Source: Candidatus Fermentithermobacillaceae bacterium
GTDB taxonomy: Bacteria > Bacillota > Sulfobacillia > Fermentithermobacillales > DUSS01
Direction: 5' to 3'
Assembly: GCA_012842495.1 (NCBI GenBank)
Contig: DUSS01000021.1
Span: forward strand, 1-46,830
DNA: 46,830 bases
The position numbers were made by a program, and so were the translations under genes. Positions 15,754 through 24,281 of this stretch are shown here, in pieces; the first letter of the stretch is position 1, and the number at the start of each line of letters is the position of its first letter. The notes under the pieces are model-generated. The model was given only the letters and a program-made list of their open reading frames with translations, had not been told where the DNA came from and did not search any database.

Positions 15754-17331
15754 GTGGCGCTGCATGAAAGCACGGTGAACTTTCGAAGCCTCATCAAAGA
15801 TCTAGCTGAAATGTACCCTTTTGAGGTGGACGAGGTTGTAGTTACCGAGATTGTGGCTAACGCGCTGGACGCGAAGGCTACGCTTATAGCTATAGACTTC
15901 GATCCCATGACCGGCGTCCTTATCGTGGAAGATAATGGTAAAGGCATGACCAGAAGTGAGTTTTCGGGTTATCATGATTTCGCCGCGGAACTTAAAAGGC
16001 GTGGTACGGGTATAGGCTTTGCGGGTGTTGGGGCGAAGATAAGCTTCCAAATCGCTGACCGCGTGATAACCGAAACGCGGAGCAAGTCTTTTGCTGGAGG
16101 GTCAAATTGGTACCTGCAAGACGGCAGACGACTGGTCTGGGAGGAAATCCAGCCAGTTCATCTAAAAGGTACCGGTACCAGGGTCGAGATTCACTTTAGA
16201 CAAGACGGTCCCCGCTCTTTTCAGACCAGGGACGACCTGGTCAGGCTCATTCGCAGGCACTATCTGCCTCTTTTAGATCCGACTTTTTTAGACCTCTACG
16301 ACAAGCTCGGTATCTACTCAAGGACTCTCCGATTCCGTATAAACGGCGAGATTGTGGTGCCGGATGACCTAGTGGACGCCCTTGAACTGGAACAGGTGAG
16401 AGAATTCTACCCCTTGAGGTGCCGGAAACGATACGGGTACGGCATTCTCGGACTTTCGGTTCGAGAGTATCCCGTGGCGCCGGATCTGTGTGGGGTTCTC
16501 GTGTGCACCTACGGGAAAGTAATTAAGCAGGAATTCTTCGGCCAATTTCCTGGTAGTTACAGCCCGAGAATTGTAGGGGTTGTGGAAGTCCCACCGCTCG
16601 TTCATTTCCTGACGACAACGAAGACCGACTTTGTGAAACAGGGACGACACAGGGAGTTCGAAGAATTTTACGATCCTTTGCGCCAGGAATTCAAGGAATG
16701 GCTCAGGACCCTGGGTGTCGAGCCGCCCGAGACTTCCAACGCATGGGAAGCAGGAAGAATCGAGAAAGAGCTTAAGAAGATAGCGGAGGAGATGCCTGAA
16801 CTTGGCCAGTTCTTTGGTTTCAAGATCCAGCGAACCCTTTTCCATGAGAGCGACGATGGAGTTCCGGCTGAAGACAAGAAGCCGGAAGCAGCACGGAACA
16901 TTCCTCCGGTGGAGCCTCTGGAGGGTTCTGAAGGGATATCTGACGAAGCTACCGGTGCCCCGGATGGTGCCGGGAACGGAGCTGCAGAAGAGGACGAAGG
17001 CGTAGAAGACCGAAAGCCAAGGGTGTCCCTGGTAAACCCCTTGGACGAAGGCGCTACCAGGGGCAGCCCGGTGAGCAGATCTGCCAGGAGGGGCCCCAAG
17101 ATAGCGTTTGTGAGGGAACCTGAGAGGCCCGAATTGGCGTGGGTGGAAGGCACGAACGTGATAATCAACGCGGGACATCCTTCTTATGTAAAGGTCCGGG
17201 GAAACGCTCAGGCCAGGATAGTCCACAACCTCTTCGCCATCGGTGTCGCTCTCCAAAGGTTCATGGGGACGGACGGGGAGCCGGGTCTCACTCTAGTCGA
17301 CAGAATGATGGGGGCCTGGGGGAAACGATGA
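15754..17331 (+). CDS. GHKL (Hsp90/MORC-like) ATPase
   Basis: 525 residues. All N-terminal GHKL ATP-binding motifs are visible: N-box EIVANALDA (Glu32, Asn36), G1 box VEDNGKGM (Asp60, Gly62, Gly64), and G2 box GTGIGFAGVGAKIS at 84-97. A second alpha/beta region follows (~170-330) with TTTKTDFVKQGR, similar in position to the S5 domain of MutL/MORC proteins. A low-complexity acidic linker (~365-435) leads to a C-terminal segment (~455-525: FVREPERPELAWVEGTNVII, NAGHPSYVKVRGNA) also seen after prokaryotic GHKL/MORC-like ATPases. Such ATPases open and close around partners or DNA. No histidine-kinase or topoisomerase part is present. The GTG at 15754 has GGGGAG at good spacing. It heads the cluster running to 20728. 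Confidence 0.85.
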   Translation: MALHESTVNFRSLIKDLAEMYPFEVDEVVVTEIVANALDAKATLIAIDFDPMTGVLIVEDNGKGMTRSEFSGYHDFAAELKRRGTGIGFAGVGAKISFQIADRVITETRSKSFAGGSNWYLQDGRRLVWEEIQPVHLKGTGTRVEIHFRQDGPRSFQTRDDLVRLIRRHYLPLLDPTFLDLYDKLGIYSRTLRFRINGEIVVPDDLVDALELEQVREFYPLRCRKRYGYGILGLSVREYPVAPDLCGVLVCTYGKVIKQEFFGQFPGSYSPRIVGVVEVPPLVHFLTTTKTDFVKQGRHREFEEFYDPLRQEFKEWLRTLGVEPPETSNAWEAGRIEKELKKIAEEMPELGQFFGFKIQRTLFHESDDGVPAEDKKPEAARNIPPVEPLEGSEGISDEATGAPDGAGNGAAEEDEGVEDRKPRVSLVNPLDEGATRGSPVSRSARRGPKIAFVREPERPELAWVEGTNVIINAGHPSYVKVRGNAQARIVHNLFAIGVALQRFMGTDGEPGLTLVDRMMGAWGKR

Positions 17332-17358
17332 GGAGATTCACGTCTTATTGACCGAAGG

Positions 17359-18165
17359 ATGCAGGCAGCAAGCCTCTGGCGGGAGGTTTGGCGGGGAATG
17401 GATGGCGGTAAGAGGAGCTCTGAGCCGCGTATGCGGTTTGTATCGTTCGAGCCCCGGGGGCAGGAGTACGTTGCGTTCATCGCGCTGGAAGATGCTTTTG
17501 CGGACTCAGGGGGGGACGGGCCGGAACTTCGCAAGACTTGCATGGACCTCCAGAGCCCTCGCGGCAAGAGAAGCCTTTCGAAGACAACCAGCGCTGTCGA
17601 GGCTGGTGAGAGCCCCAAAGCTTCGTGCGGCAAGGGCCGAGGATCCAGTCTTTTCGCAGCCCAAGTCGGGGCAGAAGGTGACCTCGATGACCTTCTTTCC
17701 AGGGCAGCTCGGCTGTATGGCGAGTACGTGGAGGAGATACGAAGTCTCATCGCCCAGGCCGACCAAATGAAAAAGGATCTTGTCCCGGTACCGGCGTCGC
17801 TCGGGTGGAGGCTCGGCGATGCCGTGTTCCGCCTTAAGGATAAGCTCGAGGAAATGCTCCTGGAAGTAGACGACCTGTACAGCCACCTAGAAAGGGATAC
17901 GGGCATCGCGCCAGCGTTTCTAAAAGGTGCTGTTAGTTTCAGGAGGTACCTGCCTGATCCAGCGCGGATTCCTTGCGATCTGACGTGGAACCGGTGTAAG
18001 CGGGCTCCCCGCAGAGCTGCTTTACAAATAGAGAGAGCGGCGGTTGCCGCTTGTGGAGACCGCGCCGAAAAGCCGGCGGCCACAAGGAGCGAGGGTGAGA
18101 AAGAGCAAGCGCGAAAAAGAGCGAGGGTAGGGACGGAAGACGTCTATACACGGAAAAGCCAGTGA
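17359..18165 (+). CDS. Uncharacterised protein with a coiled-coil middle
   Basis: Up to 268 residues, 27 bases after the GHKL gene. No named domain recognised. The N-terminal third has strands (RFVSFEPRGQEYVAFIALED), then a Ser/Gly-rich spacer. Residues ~105-195 are strongly helical with heptads (LYGEYVEEIRSLIAQADQMK; LKDKLEEMLLEVDDLYSHLE), and a basic tail follows. Start is uncertain: AGGAGA at 17333 is far from the ATG at 17359, and internal ATGs exist at about 17398 and 17428. Its place between an ATPase and a DNA-binding HARE-HTH protein suggests an adaptor or scaffold, which is an inference. An altered frame in the N-terminal part cannot be excluded. Confidence 0.6.
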   Translation: MQAASLWREVWRGMDGGKRSSEPRMRFVSFEPRGQEYVAFIALEDAFADSGGDGPELRKTCMDLQSPRGKRSLSKTTSAVEAGESPKASCGKGRGSSLFAAQVGAEGDLDDLLSRAARLYGEYVEEIRSLIAQADQMKKDLVPVPASLGWRLGDAVFRLKDKLEEMLLEVDDLYSHLERDTGIAPAFLKGAVSFRRYLPDPARIPCDLTWNRCKRAPRRAALQIERAAVAACGDRAEKPAATRSEGEKEQARKRARVGTEDVYTRKSQ

Positions 18166-18220
18166 ATCCAGCATTCAGGGATGGGGTCGAGGACGCGGTG
18201 CCAGACGGAGGTGGTGATAC

Positions 18221-19651
18221 TTGGATCTGGGTTGTCTCAAAAATATGGGATATCCAGGTATTAGCTTACCTCTTACCCGCCTGGTTTCTTGCATGCCGGA
18301 ACCCGCGGCAAAACTGGTCCCCGGCGCTTTAGACCTCGTCGTGAGGAGGATCAGCGCGGCAAGAGATGGGACCTCGGCGGCGACTGAAGCGCATAGTAAA
18401 GGTATTAAAACGAGTAGCCAGAACGAGGCCCGACTTACCCGAGTCATAGATTCTTTCATGCGCCGCGGTTTTAACCATTTTGAAGAATATGGAAGTATCG
18501 TAAAAGATGTTATTGTGGCAACAGAGGGGCTTTCAGACGGCGACCCAAAAAGCCTCTCTCAAACAGCCCGGATGCTTGGGATTTCCCCTCAGAAAGTCAA
18601 GAGCGCGCAGTCTTTGTTCTGGGACTCTATCCTTGAAGAAACAAGACGCCCTCTTCGCCGGAATTCGAAAAGCAGCAAGAAAAGGCCCTTGGGGGTCGCA
18701 AAAGCTCGTGCTGCCAGGCGTTGGTTTCTGGCATCTTTTCTCGGTTTGATAGTCGCAAGGGCCGGTAGCCTGGTCATAGACGAATCCGAAGAGAGCCCGA
18801 GCAAGGTGGCCAAGCTGCGGTTTTTGGCCCGCTGCTCAGGTGTGGCATATACGAAACTCCGCGGTGGCCCCGGCGGCCCCAAGAGCTGTCCGAGGACTCG
18901 GTCCAGCGATTTTTCCCGTACGGGTCTCGACAGGCCGGGGCTTGCCCTGCTGGGACCGGTTGGGTCGCTGGAGGAATCGATTAGTACCGAACCTCCTGAT
19001 TCCATGTCTCCCGAAGATGTCGACCCGGCGAAGGTTTCCGAATGGCTGGACAGGAAGGAACCGGGTTTGGTACCCCGGGACTTGCAACGCATAGCGAGCT
19101 GGATCTGCGCCCAACGAGCCAAAAAGTTAACCCGCATCCAAAAAGTGATCCTTGCTATGAAGCGCCTCGGCCGGCCGGCTCACTATTCAGAAATTACCGA
19201 GGTCTACAAGTTCCTGTTTCCACAGGATGATATCAGCGCGAGAAGCATTCATTCGTGCCTTTGGCGGGGGTCGGCGGGGGGCCAACAAAGCGAGATAGTG
19301 TGGGCAGGAGGAAAGGGGCTGTTTGCTCTGCGCGAGTGGGGGTACAGCCGTCCCGAGGAACCTCTCGCCGTTGAAGCTTCCAAAGTGGTAACGGAGAAGT
19401 ATGCGGAAACAGGGCGGCCTGTCCCCCTGACGATCATAGCTGCTGAGCTTGGTGCGAAACGGGCGGTGGTGAAGCGTTCTAGCCTCCTCTCCGCGCTTTT
19501 CGGTAACCCCGCTGTCAGGTATCTCGGCGGTGAACTATTCGTCCCGGCAGGCGAAGCAGGGGGTGGAGAAGTCGATTCTCTGGACCGGGCGCTGCGCGAG
19601 TTCGAATGCCGGAAGCCCCCCCGCGGTCCGAAAAAGAAGGGAGACGTGTGA
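18221..19651 (+). CDS. HARE-HTH domain protein with a sigma-like helix-turn-helix
   Basis: 476 residues. Residues ~300-376 (RIQKVILAMKRLGRPAHYSE, then LWRGSAGGQQSEIVWAGGKG and LFALREWGY) are a HARE-HTH domain, the winged helix of the RNA polymerase delta subunit and ASXL proteins. Residues ~105-150 contain SLSQTARMLGISPQKVKSAQ, which looks like a sigma region 4 type helix-turn-helix. Between them lies a basic, Ser/Pro-rich linker; the C-terminus (~385-460) resembles a further winged helix (VPLTIIAAELGAKRAVVKRS). Such domains link DNA recognition to restriction or modification activities in published comparative work, but no catalytic domain is seen here. Start TTG at 18221 has GGAGGTG seven bases away. 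Confidence 0.7.
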   Translation: MDLGCLKNMGYPGISLPLTRLVSCMPEPAAKLVPGALDLVVRRISAARDGTSAATEAHSKGIKTSSQNEARLTRVIDSFMRRGFNHFEEYGSIVKDVIVATEGLSDGDPKSLSQTARMLGISPQKVKSAQSLFWDSILEETRRPLRRNSKSSKKRPLGVAKARAARRWFLASFLGLIVARAGSLVIDESEESPSKVAKLRFLARCSGVAYTKLRGGPGGPKSCPRTRSSDFSRTGLDRPGLALLGPVGSLEESISTEPPDSMSPEDVDPAKVSEWLDRKEPGLVPRDLQRIASWICAQRAKKLTRIQKVILAMKRLGRPAHYSEITEVYKFLFPQDDISARSIHSCLWRGSAGGQQSEIVWAGGKGLFALREWGYSRPEEPLAVEASKVVTEKYAETGRPVPLTIIAAELGAKRAVVKRSSLLSALFGNPAVRYLGGELFVPAGEAGGGEVDSLDRALREFECRKPPRGPKKKGDV

Positions 19652-19750
19652 CTACTTGCCCCTGGCTATTGGGCACGGAAAGGAGGGAGTGCCAGTAGTA
19701 GCGTGGAAAATGGCTGGGAGGAGTAGAAGACCGGATGGGAGTGATGACCG

Positions 19751-20728
19751 GTGGCTAAAGCTTTCAGTGCTGCTCCAGACGAACGGATATTTAAACTCTT
19801 TGCCGCGCTGAACGCTGCCGGATATGACGACGAATGGAACAGCGGAGGAATGCACCCGGTCCGGCAGGAAGTGCGTCAGAAGTTAAAAGGATATTCTCCA
19901 CCGTGGCTTCCGAAGCTGCGCGAAGTTCTGAGTCATACCCACCAGTGGATTCTGGTGTTTTGGGTTCTCAACCACGACAAGGATGATCAAACGGTCTGTG
20001 TGGGCCAAGACCTGGGGGAGTACATAAGGACTCATTGGGAGCGGGTAGATGACGGCGATCAAAAAAGGGAATGGTTCAAGCAGTTTCTGAGTGATCTGCC
20101 CGGCTTGATGTGTTCCATAATGGCTGATCCTTTCCTCAAACAACTGTGGGAGGACTACCGTTCCTCGCACGTAGCCGAAGCTCTCGCCTACGAGGAGGTT
20201 GCGGTTCAAGGAATAGAAACCCTTGAAGCATATCTTCGACCCAAGACCGAACCCGACTGGTCGGTGGTTTTCGTCCCTAACCTGTTGGACAGCTACGCCA
20301 CCGGCTACGAGGTGGATGCCATAAGCGTGGTTTACGTGGTTCAGGGACCTTCCCAGAGCCGAGGGCCTGGCGCGGTTATACATGAGTACTGTCATAGGCT
20401 CGTGAATCCGGTAGTAAATGCTCAGGCAGACTTGCTCAGGGAAACAGCTCACCTGCTCGCGAAATATGCAAACCCCGACGATCCCATGCACCGCCCGTAT
20501 TTAGAGTGGGGGACATTTGTTGCAGAAAACCTGGTGGAAGCGGTAACTCTTCGCACCAGAAGGTCTGAGCCTGAGATCTATGAGCGAACCCTCAGGCATA
20601 TAGTTGAGGTCAGGCACCTGACGCTGGTTGAAAAATTTCTCGATCCACTGGTAGAATTCGAGAATTCCGGGGCTCACTACGAGGACTTCTTCCCGGAGAT
20701 GCTTCGCCGGGTACTCCGGGCGCTCTAG
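19751..20728 (+). CDS. HExxH zincin-like metallopeptidase family protein
   Basis: 325 residues, no signal peptide or membrane segment. The zinc-binding motif is HEYCH (His211, Glu212, His215) in GAVIHEYCHRLVNP, and a downstream AENLVEAVTLR (about residue 258) supplies a glutamate suited to be the third ligand, as in gluzincins. The N-terminus (FKLFAALNAAGYDDEWNSGG) is shared with uncharacterised DUF4932-like proteins. It should act as a cytoplasmic protease, though activity is unproven. GTG at 19751 has GGGAG nine bases upstream. It lies 99 bases after the HARE-HTH gene on the same strand, so membership of that operon is possible but not certain. It is followed by a large inverted repeat. Confidence 0.72.
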   Translation: MAKAFSAAPDERIFKLFAALNAAGYDDEWNSGGMHPVRQEVRQKLKGYSPPWLPKLREVLSHTHQWILVFWVLNHDKDDQTVCVGQDLGEYIRTHWERVDDGDQKREWFKQFLSDLPGLMCSIMADPFLKQLWEDYRSSHVAEALAYEEVAVQGIETLEAYLRPKTEPDWSVVFVPNLLDSYATGYEVDAISVVYVVQGPSQSRGPGAVIHEYCHRLVNPVVNAQADLLRETAHLLAKYANPDDPMHRPYLEWGTFVAENLVEAVTLRTRRSEPEIYERTLRHIVEVRHLTLVEKFLDPLVEFENSGAHYEDFFPEMLRRVLRAL

Positions 20729-20749
20729 AGGGCGCAGGGTTACAGGATT

Positions 20750-20819
20750 CTTGCGAGGTCTGATAGATGCCGTTGCGAACGGCATCTGAAGTCCTTTCAA
20801 ACACTAGGAGGCTCGCAAG
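20750..20819. terminator. Nested inverted repeats after the zincin-like gene
   Basis: An outer pair CTTGCGAG (20750-20757) / CTCGCAAG (20812-20819) encloses a perfect 10-base stem AGATGCCGTT-GCG-AACGGCATCT (20765-20787). The inner hairpin alone would end transcription or protect the transcript 3' end; the outer pair makes a larger cruciform-like structure. No T-tract. Confidence 0.55.
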
Positions 20820-20913
20820 GGATAGGTTTGACACCTAAACGGGAAGGGACTCGGGCCTGGAGGCTTGTTAACTGCAGTTTTGGGGAGTGCTTAGTTTTGA
20901 GCCTGGGAATACA

Positions 20914-21713
20914 TCACCTCCTGGTCAATTGCAGAACACAATGGGGCGGCTCGTAAGAAATCTCTAGTTTCCACCCGGCTGCATTTGCTCTGTCCTTCCA
21001 GACCGTTTCAAATATGGCCCGGTAGTCTTCCTCGGAGATCTGCTCCCTCAAATGTGTGGTACGGTCGTAGAGCTCGAGATAAATCGAACAGAGGCGGACG
21101 ACTGCCCGCTTTTCGTCAAGATGCTCGAGAGTCACCTGGTTGCCGTTTAGGACAGATTGCTCCCAGCACAGGTATAGGATGAATGCGTCCTGTTCGGGTA
21201 AGAGGGGAATCCAAGACCGAGCTGCCAGAAAATAACCTTCACCGTCTTTGAACCAATGAAGAGCAAAGTCCGGGCCCTTTTCCCGTTTCAGATAGTTGAA
21301 GAGCCTTACGTCTTCCGTCGCCCGATACTCGGCCCTGATCCACGCCTTCGTCGCTTCTGGTAAGTCGGGGAAGGATGAGAGCGGCACGGAGGGATCGAGT
21401 CCAGCGGGGTCAAAATGGTTTCCACGTGGCGGAAAAACCAATGGTTGCCGTCCACTTCAAACCTGAAAACGAAGTTGGTGGGTTCACCCTCGGATTCCAG
21501 TGTAACTACGTAAACCAACTGGTTTCCGTTCAGCCGGACGCTTGGGTTCCTCGGCCATTTGACAGGAGGGACTCTTGCGCTCAGGCGGTGAAGGATGTGA
21601 TATAAAGCTTCTTTCTTTATGGCCTCATGCAGTGGCCTGATCTTCTCCGCGCATATCTGCTCCGCGCTGAGCATATCGAGGAATTCCCCCCATACCGCCT
21701 CGGGGTCAAGCAC
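20914..21713 (-). pseudogene. Frameshifted unknown gene (single-base disruption)
   Basis: Two overlapping minus-strand frames form one protein. The first half runs from a GTG at 21713 (AAAGGAGG nine bases upstream) through LSAEQICAEKIRPLHEA, LNGNQLVYVVTLESEGEP and WFFRHVETILTPLDSIP. The frame then changes near 21388-21392, in a CCCTCCG run, and the reading continues as SSFPDLPEATKAWIRAEYRA, LFNYLKREKGPDFALHWFKD, AFILYLCWEQSV and EEDYRAIFETVWKDRANAAGW to the stop at 20914. Adding one base joins the halves into about 265 residues. I recognise no named domain; it looks like a conserved hypothetical protein. It is either a recent pseudogene or a sequencing error. A second start further upstream (21800) is possible. 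Confidence 0.7.
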
Positions 21714-21883
21714 TGCAGTCGTCCTCCTTTCTGGACAAGCTACTGATATGAAGTGTAACCTACGCCTAACGACTCGACTGTAGGCGCCGGCCTCGTTCAT
21801 TATGACGAGTTAGATCTGTTGCCCCGGGATGTTGGTTCCTTTGTTGAATACCCGGGAACGACCATGGGGCCTGGTGGGCACCT

Positions 21884-22131
21884 TCAATTGTCAGGTGAGA
21901 CCGGACGGGTACTTAGCTTCTTCAGCATAACCAGGGCCTTCTTCAGGTAGGCGTCTCCGTTTTCAGGCACGTTCTTGGGTTCGAGTGTTATAAGACCCTT
22001 GAATCCCCGCGTTATGAACTCTGTCAAGACTTCGCCGAGTTCGAACCGTCCTCCCGATACCCTGCCCAGGTGTGGTATGCGCCGTTACGGGGTGGTCCTC
22101 AAGAGCCTCACCTGAGCCGGAACCCACAGAT
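21884..22131 (-). pseudogene. Remnant of a sugar-phosphate isomerase/epimerase
   Basis: On the minus strand, EDHPVTAHTTPGQGIG in one frame is followed, after a frameshift, by GRFELGEVLTEFITRGFKGL, ITLEPKNVPEN and LKKALVMLKKL, ending at a TGA at 21884. This is the C-terminal end of a xylose-isomerase-like (AP endonuclease 2 fold) TIM barrel: a metal-binding DHxxPGxG loop followed by the LTLE strand. The N-terminal two thirds are missing, so it is a decayed fragment. Confidence 0.55.
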
Positions 22132-22185
22132 GCCGCGTCAAGTGCTATAATTCTTTGTATCGTCTTCTAGCAGGCATTTCGAGTT

Positions 22186-22215
22186 TTGACCTGCAGCGGC
22201 GACACTGGGTGTAAT
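22186..22215 (+). promoter_or_regulatory. Candidate promoter of the PucR-family gene
   Basis: TTGACC at 22186-22191 and TGTAAT at 22210-22215, spaced by 18 bases, about 37 bases before the start codon. Confidence 0.45.
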
Positions 22216-22251
22216 CTAGGATGTATCGCGCGAGCGGGGAGGTTTCGAACT

Positions 22252-23949
22252 TTGCCTCTAACGGTCAGAGAATCTCTTGAATTAGAACCTTTGAAGTCCG
22301 TACGCGTCCTTGCGGGCGGCAAGTCTCTTGACCGCACCATATCTTCGGCGAGCATCATAGAGGTCCCCGACGTATGGAAATGGCTACATGGTAACGAGAT
22401 GCTTTTGACCACACTGTACCCGTTCAGAGATAGCATCGAGGCCCAGCTCAATCTCATACGACAGCTTTCGTCGCGGCACGTCGCATGCCTCGTGGTGAAG
22501 CTTCACCGGTTTGTAGAATCGCTTTCGCCGGACGTGATCGAGCTGGCGGAAAAAGAAGCCCTACCGCTCTTGGAGCTTCCCCCGCACGTGAGCTTCATCG
22601 ACGTGCTCAATGCGGTGTTGAGGCGGGTGTGGAACCGCGATCTCGATGCGATGATCGAATCGGAAAGGGTCGGTAGGGAGGCTCTTAACATGGTAGCGGA
22701 GGGCAAGGGAATCCAGGCGCTTGTGTCCTTCATGGCTCAGAGCCTCCGAAATCCCGTTTCCTTCCACGACCCCGAAGGAAAGCTTGTAGCTGTTACCAGT
22801 GACAAGAGCGCCGAAAAGGTCCTTGCCTCTCTGGAGAAGCTGGAAATTAAAAAGCTTGCGTCCCTTGCAGAGACCTCCCGCACCATCTTCGAAATCGCAG
22901 AATTGAGTACGCGTACAGAAGGAGACCCAGATGCCGCGCAGCAACCGGTGCCGGACATGCAGCATTCGGGTAAGCTCGCAGAACCCAGGTTAGTAGTGCC
23001 GGCGGAAGCGAAGGGGCGCAGATACGGTTACCTGGCGATATGGGAGTCTTCCCCGTTGCCCCCGACCCTGCCAAAATTGGCTGATTCCTTCGCTTTGGCC
23101 GCCGCTCTGGAAATGGCTCGTGACCAGGCCACCAAAGAGGTTGAACTCAGGCACATTTCCCACTTCGTACGGGAGATCGTCTCCGGCACCATCACAGAGG
23201 AAGTGGCAAGGCAACAAGCCGGTGCTCTTGGTATCCGCATCGGTACGTGGAACCTGGTTTTGAGCATTAGCGTAACCAGGGAAATACGCGGAGGGCCTCT
23301 CGGCGAAGCGTCGATGGAAATGGTCACACGCGAATCCGTTCTCAGGTACAACCCCGCTGCCGTCACAGCCATCGTAGGCAAGCACGTCGTGGTTCTGTGG
23401 CCAGTGTCCGGCGATACCGAGCTTGACAGCAAAGCTGTCAAGGAAATGCTGCAACCATGGAAGCGGTATCTTCTCTCGAGAGTATCATGGCCGGTTATGG
23501 TCGGAGTCGGGAAGATCGCCCATTCATTCGCAGAAATACCCGAAGCCTATAGGACATCTCAGGAATGTGTGACGCTGCTCGAACGGTTGAACGGCGACCG
23601 GTCCGGTTGGCTCATGTTCGATGAGCTGGGCATAATGCGCATCCTTGCGGTTTGCCCCGACAAAGACCTCGAAACATTCGTGAAAGAAGCCCTAGGCCCG
23701 CTCTTGGCGGAGGGCGACGCGGCCAGGGTCTTCGAGGAAACGCTCTATGCTTACCTCGAAAATAACGGCAACCTCCGGGAAACTGCCAGGAAGCTTTACA
23801 TTCATGCGAACACGCTCAGGTACAGATTAAAGAAGATTTCGGAACTTCTCAATGTCGATCTCGATAAGATGTCCAACCGGGTGACTCTATGGACCGCCTT
23901 GACAATCAACCGGCTCAAAAAACCCAGGGCCGCAGGCGCTTCAGACTAA
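22252..23949 (+). CDS. PucR-family transcriptional regulator
   Basis: 565 residues. The N-terminal PucR domain (~1-125) reads LTVRESLELEPLKSVRVLAG, SIIEVPDVWKWLHGNEMLLT and SPDVIELAEKEALPLLELP. A GAF-like central region follows (~165-290), then a GGDEF-related segment (CdaR type). The C-terminus carries the family helix-turn-helix: LETFVKEALGPLL, YLENNGNLRETARKLYIHAN, TLRYRLKKISELLNVDL. PucR/CdaR-type activators respond to metabolites and control catabolic or nitrogen-acquisition genes. A TTG at 22252 with GGGGAGG nine bases away gives the typical LPLTVRE start; the frame is open further upstream. It sits directly before the peptide transport operon and is its likely regulator. Confidence 0.87.
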   Translation: MPLTVRESLELEPLKSVRVLAGGKSLDRTISSASIIEVPDVWKWLHGNEMLLTTLYPFRDSIEAQLNLIRQLSSRHVACLVVKLHRFVESLSPDVIELAEKEALPLLELPPHVSFIDVLNAVLRRVWNRDLDAMIESERVGREALNMVAEGKGIQALVSFMAQSLRNPVSFHDPEGKLVAVTSDKSAEKVLASLEKLEIKKLASLAETSRTIFEIAELSTRTEGDPDAAQQPVPDMQHSGKLAEPRLVVPAEAKGRRYGYLAIWESSPLPPTLPKLADSFALAAALEMARDQATKEVELRHISHFVREIVSGTITEEVARQQAGALGIRIGTWNLVLSISVTREIRGGPLGEASMEMVTRESVLRYNPAAVTAIVGKHVVVLWPVSGDTELDSKAVKEMLQPWKRYLLSRVSWPVMVGVGKIAHSFAEIPEAYRTSQECVTLLERLNGDRSGWLMFDELGIMRILAVCPDKDLETFVKEALGPLLAEGDAARVFEETLYAYLENNGNLRETARKLYIHANTLRYRLKKISELLNVDLDKMSNRVTLWTALTINRLKKPRAAGASD

Positions 23950-24281
23950 GAGTGCGCTTGACGGCTCGGGAGCAGGTTTGGGAAGACCGTGGACCATGGT
24001 CAGCGGTCTTATTTAACGCCGAGGAGCCTGTGCAGCTGTACGGGCTAGACAACGGAATGGCGCGGAATTTGTCCCGTATGTACAAAGGTTTTGGGGCGCC
24101 ATAGCAGAAATGCCGGAACTACTGGTTATGGGTGCTCTGGTTGTGACGCTGGGGACTCTCCTTTAAGGGTGTCATCTGCATCTCGGACGACCCTTAAACT
24201 CAGACGGCCGTTACCAGATTACACCTCAGGGGTACAAGTGTTTGGACAGATGATACATTAATAACGGGAGGGAAAATCCGC
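23950..24281. other. Regulator-operon gap
   Basis: About 330 bases. A short open stretch without a start ends at 24165 and reads like a small membrane-protein tail (FWGAIAEMPELLVMGALVVT), possibly a remnant. An inverted repeat follows (24162-24198). No clear promoter for the binding-protein gene was found. Confidence 0.35.
24162..24198. promoter_or_regulatory. Inverted repeat upstream of the peptide transport operon
   Basis: TTTAAGGGT (24162-24170) and ACCCTTAAA (24190-24198) are perfect 9-base arms, 19 bases apart. It could be a regulator site for the PucR protein, or a weak terminator separating the regulator from the operon. Confidence 0.4.

Noticed and set aside
16369-17256. Long open frame antisense to the GHKL ATPase gene
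   Set aside because: It is a shadow of a GC-rich coding strand: no ribosome binding site and no domain, while the plus strand shows a full set of GHKL motifs.
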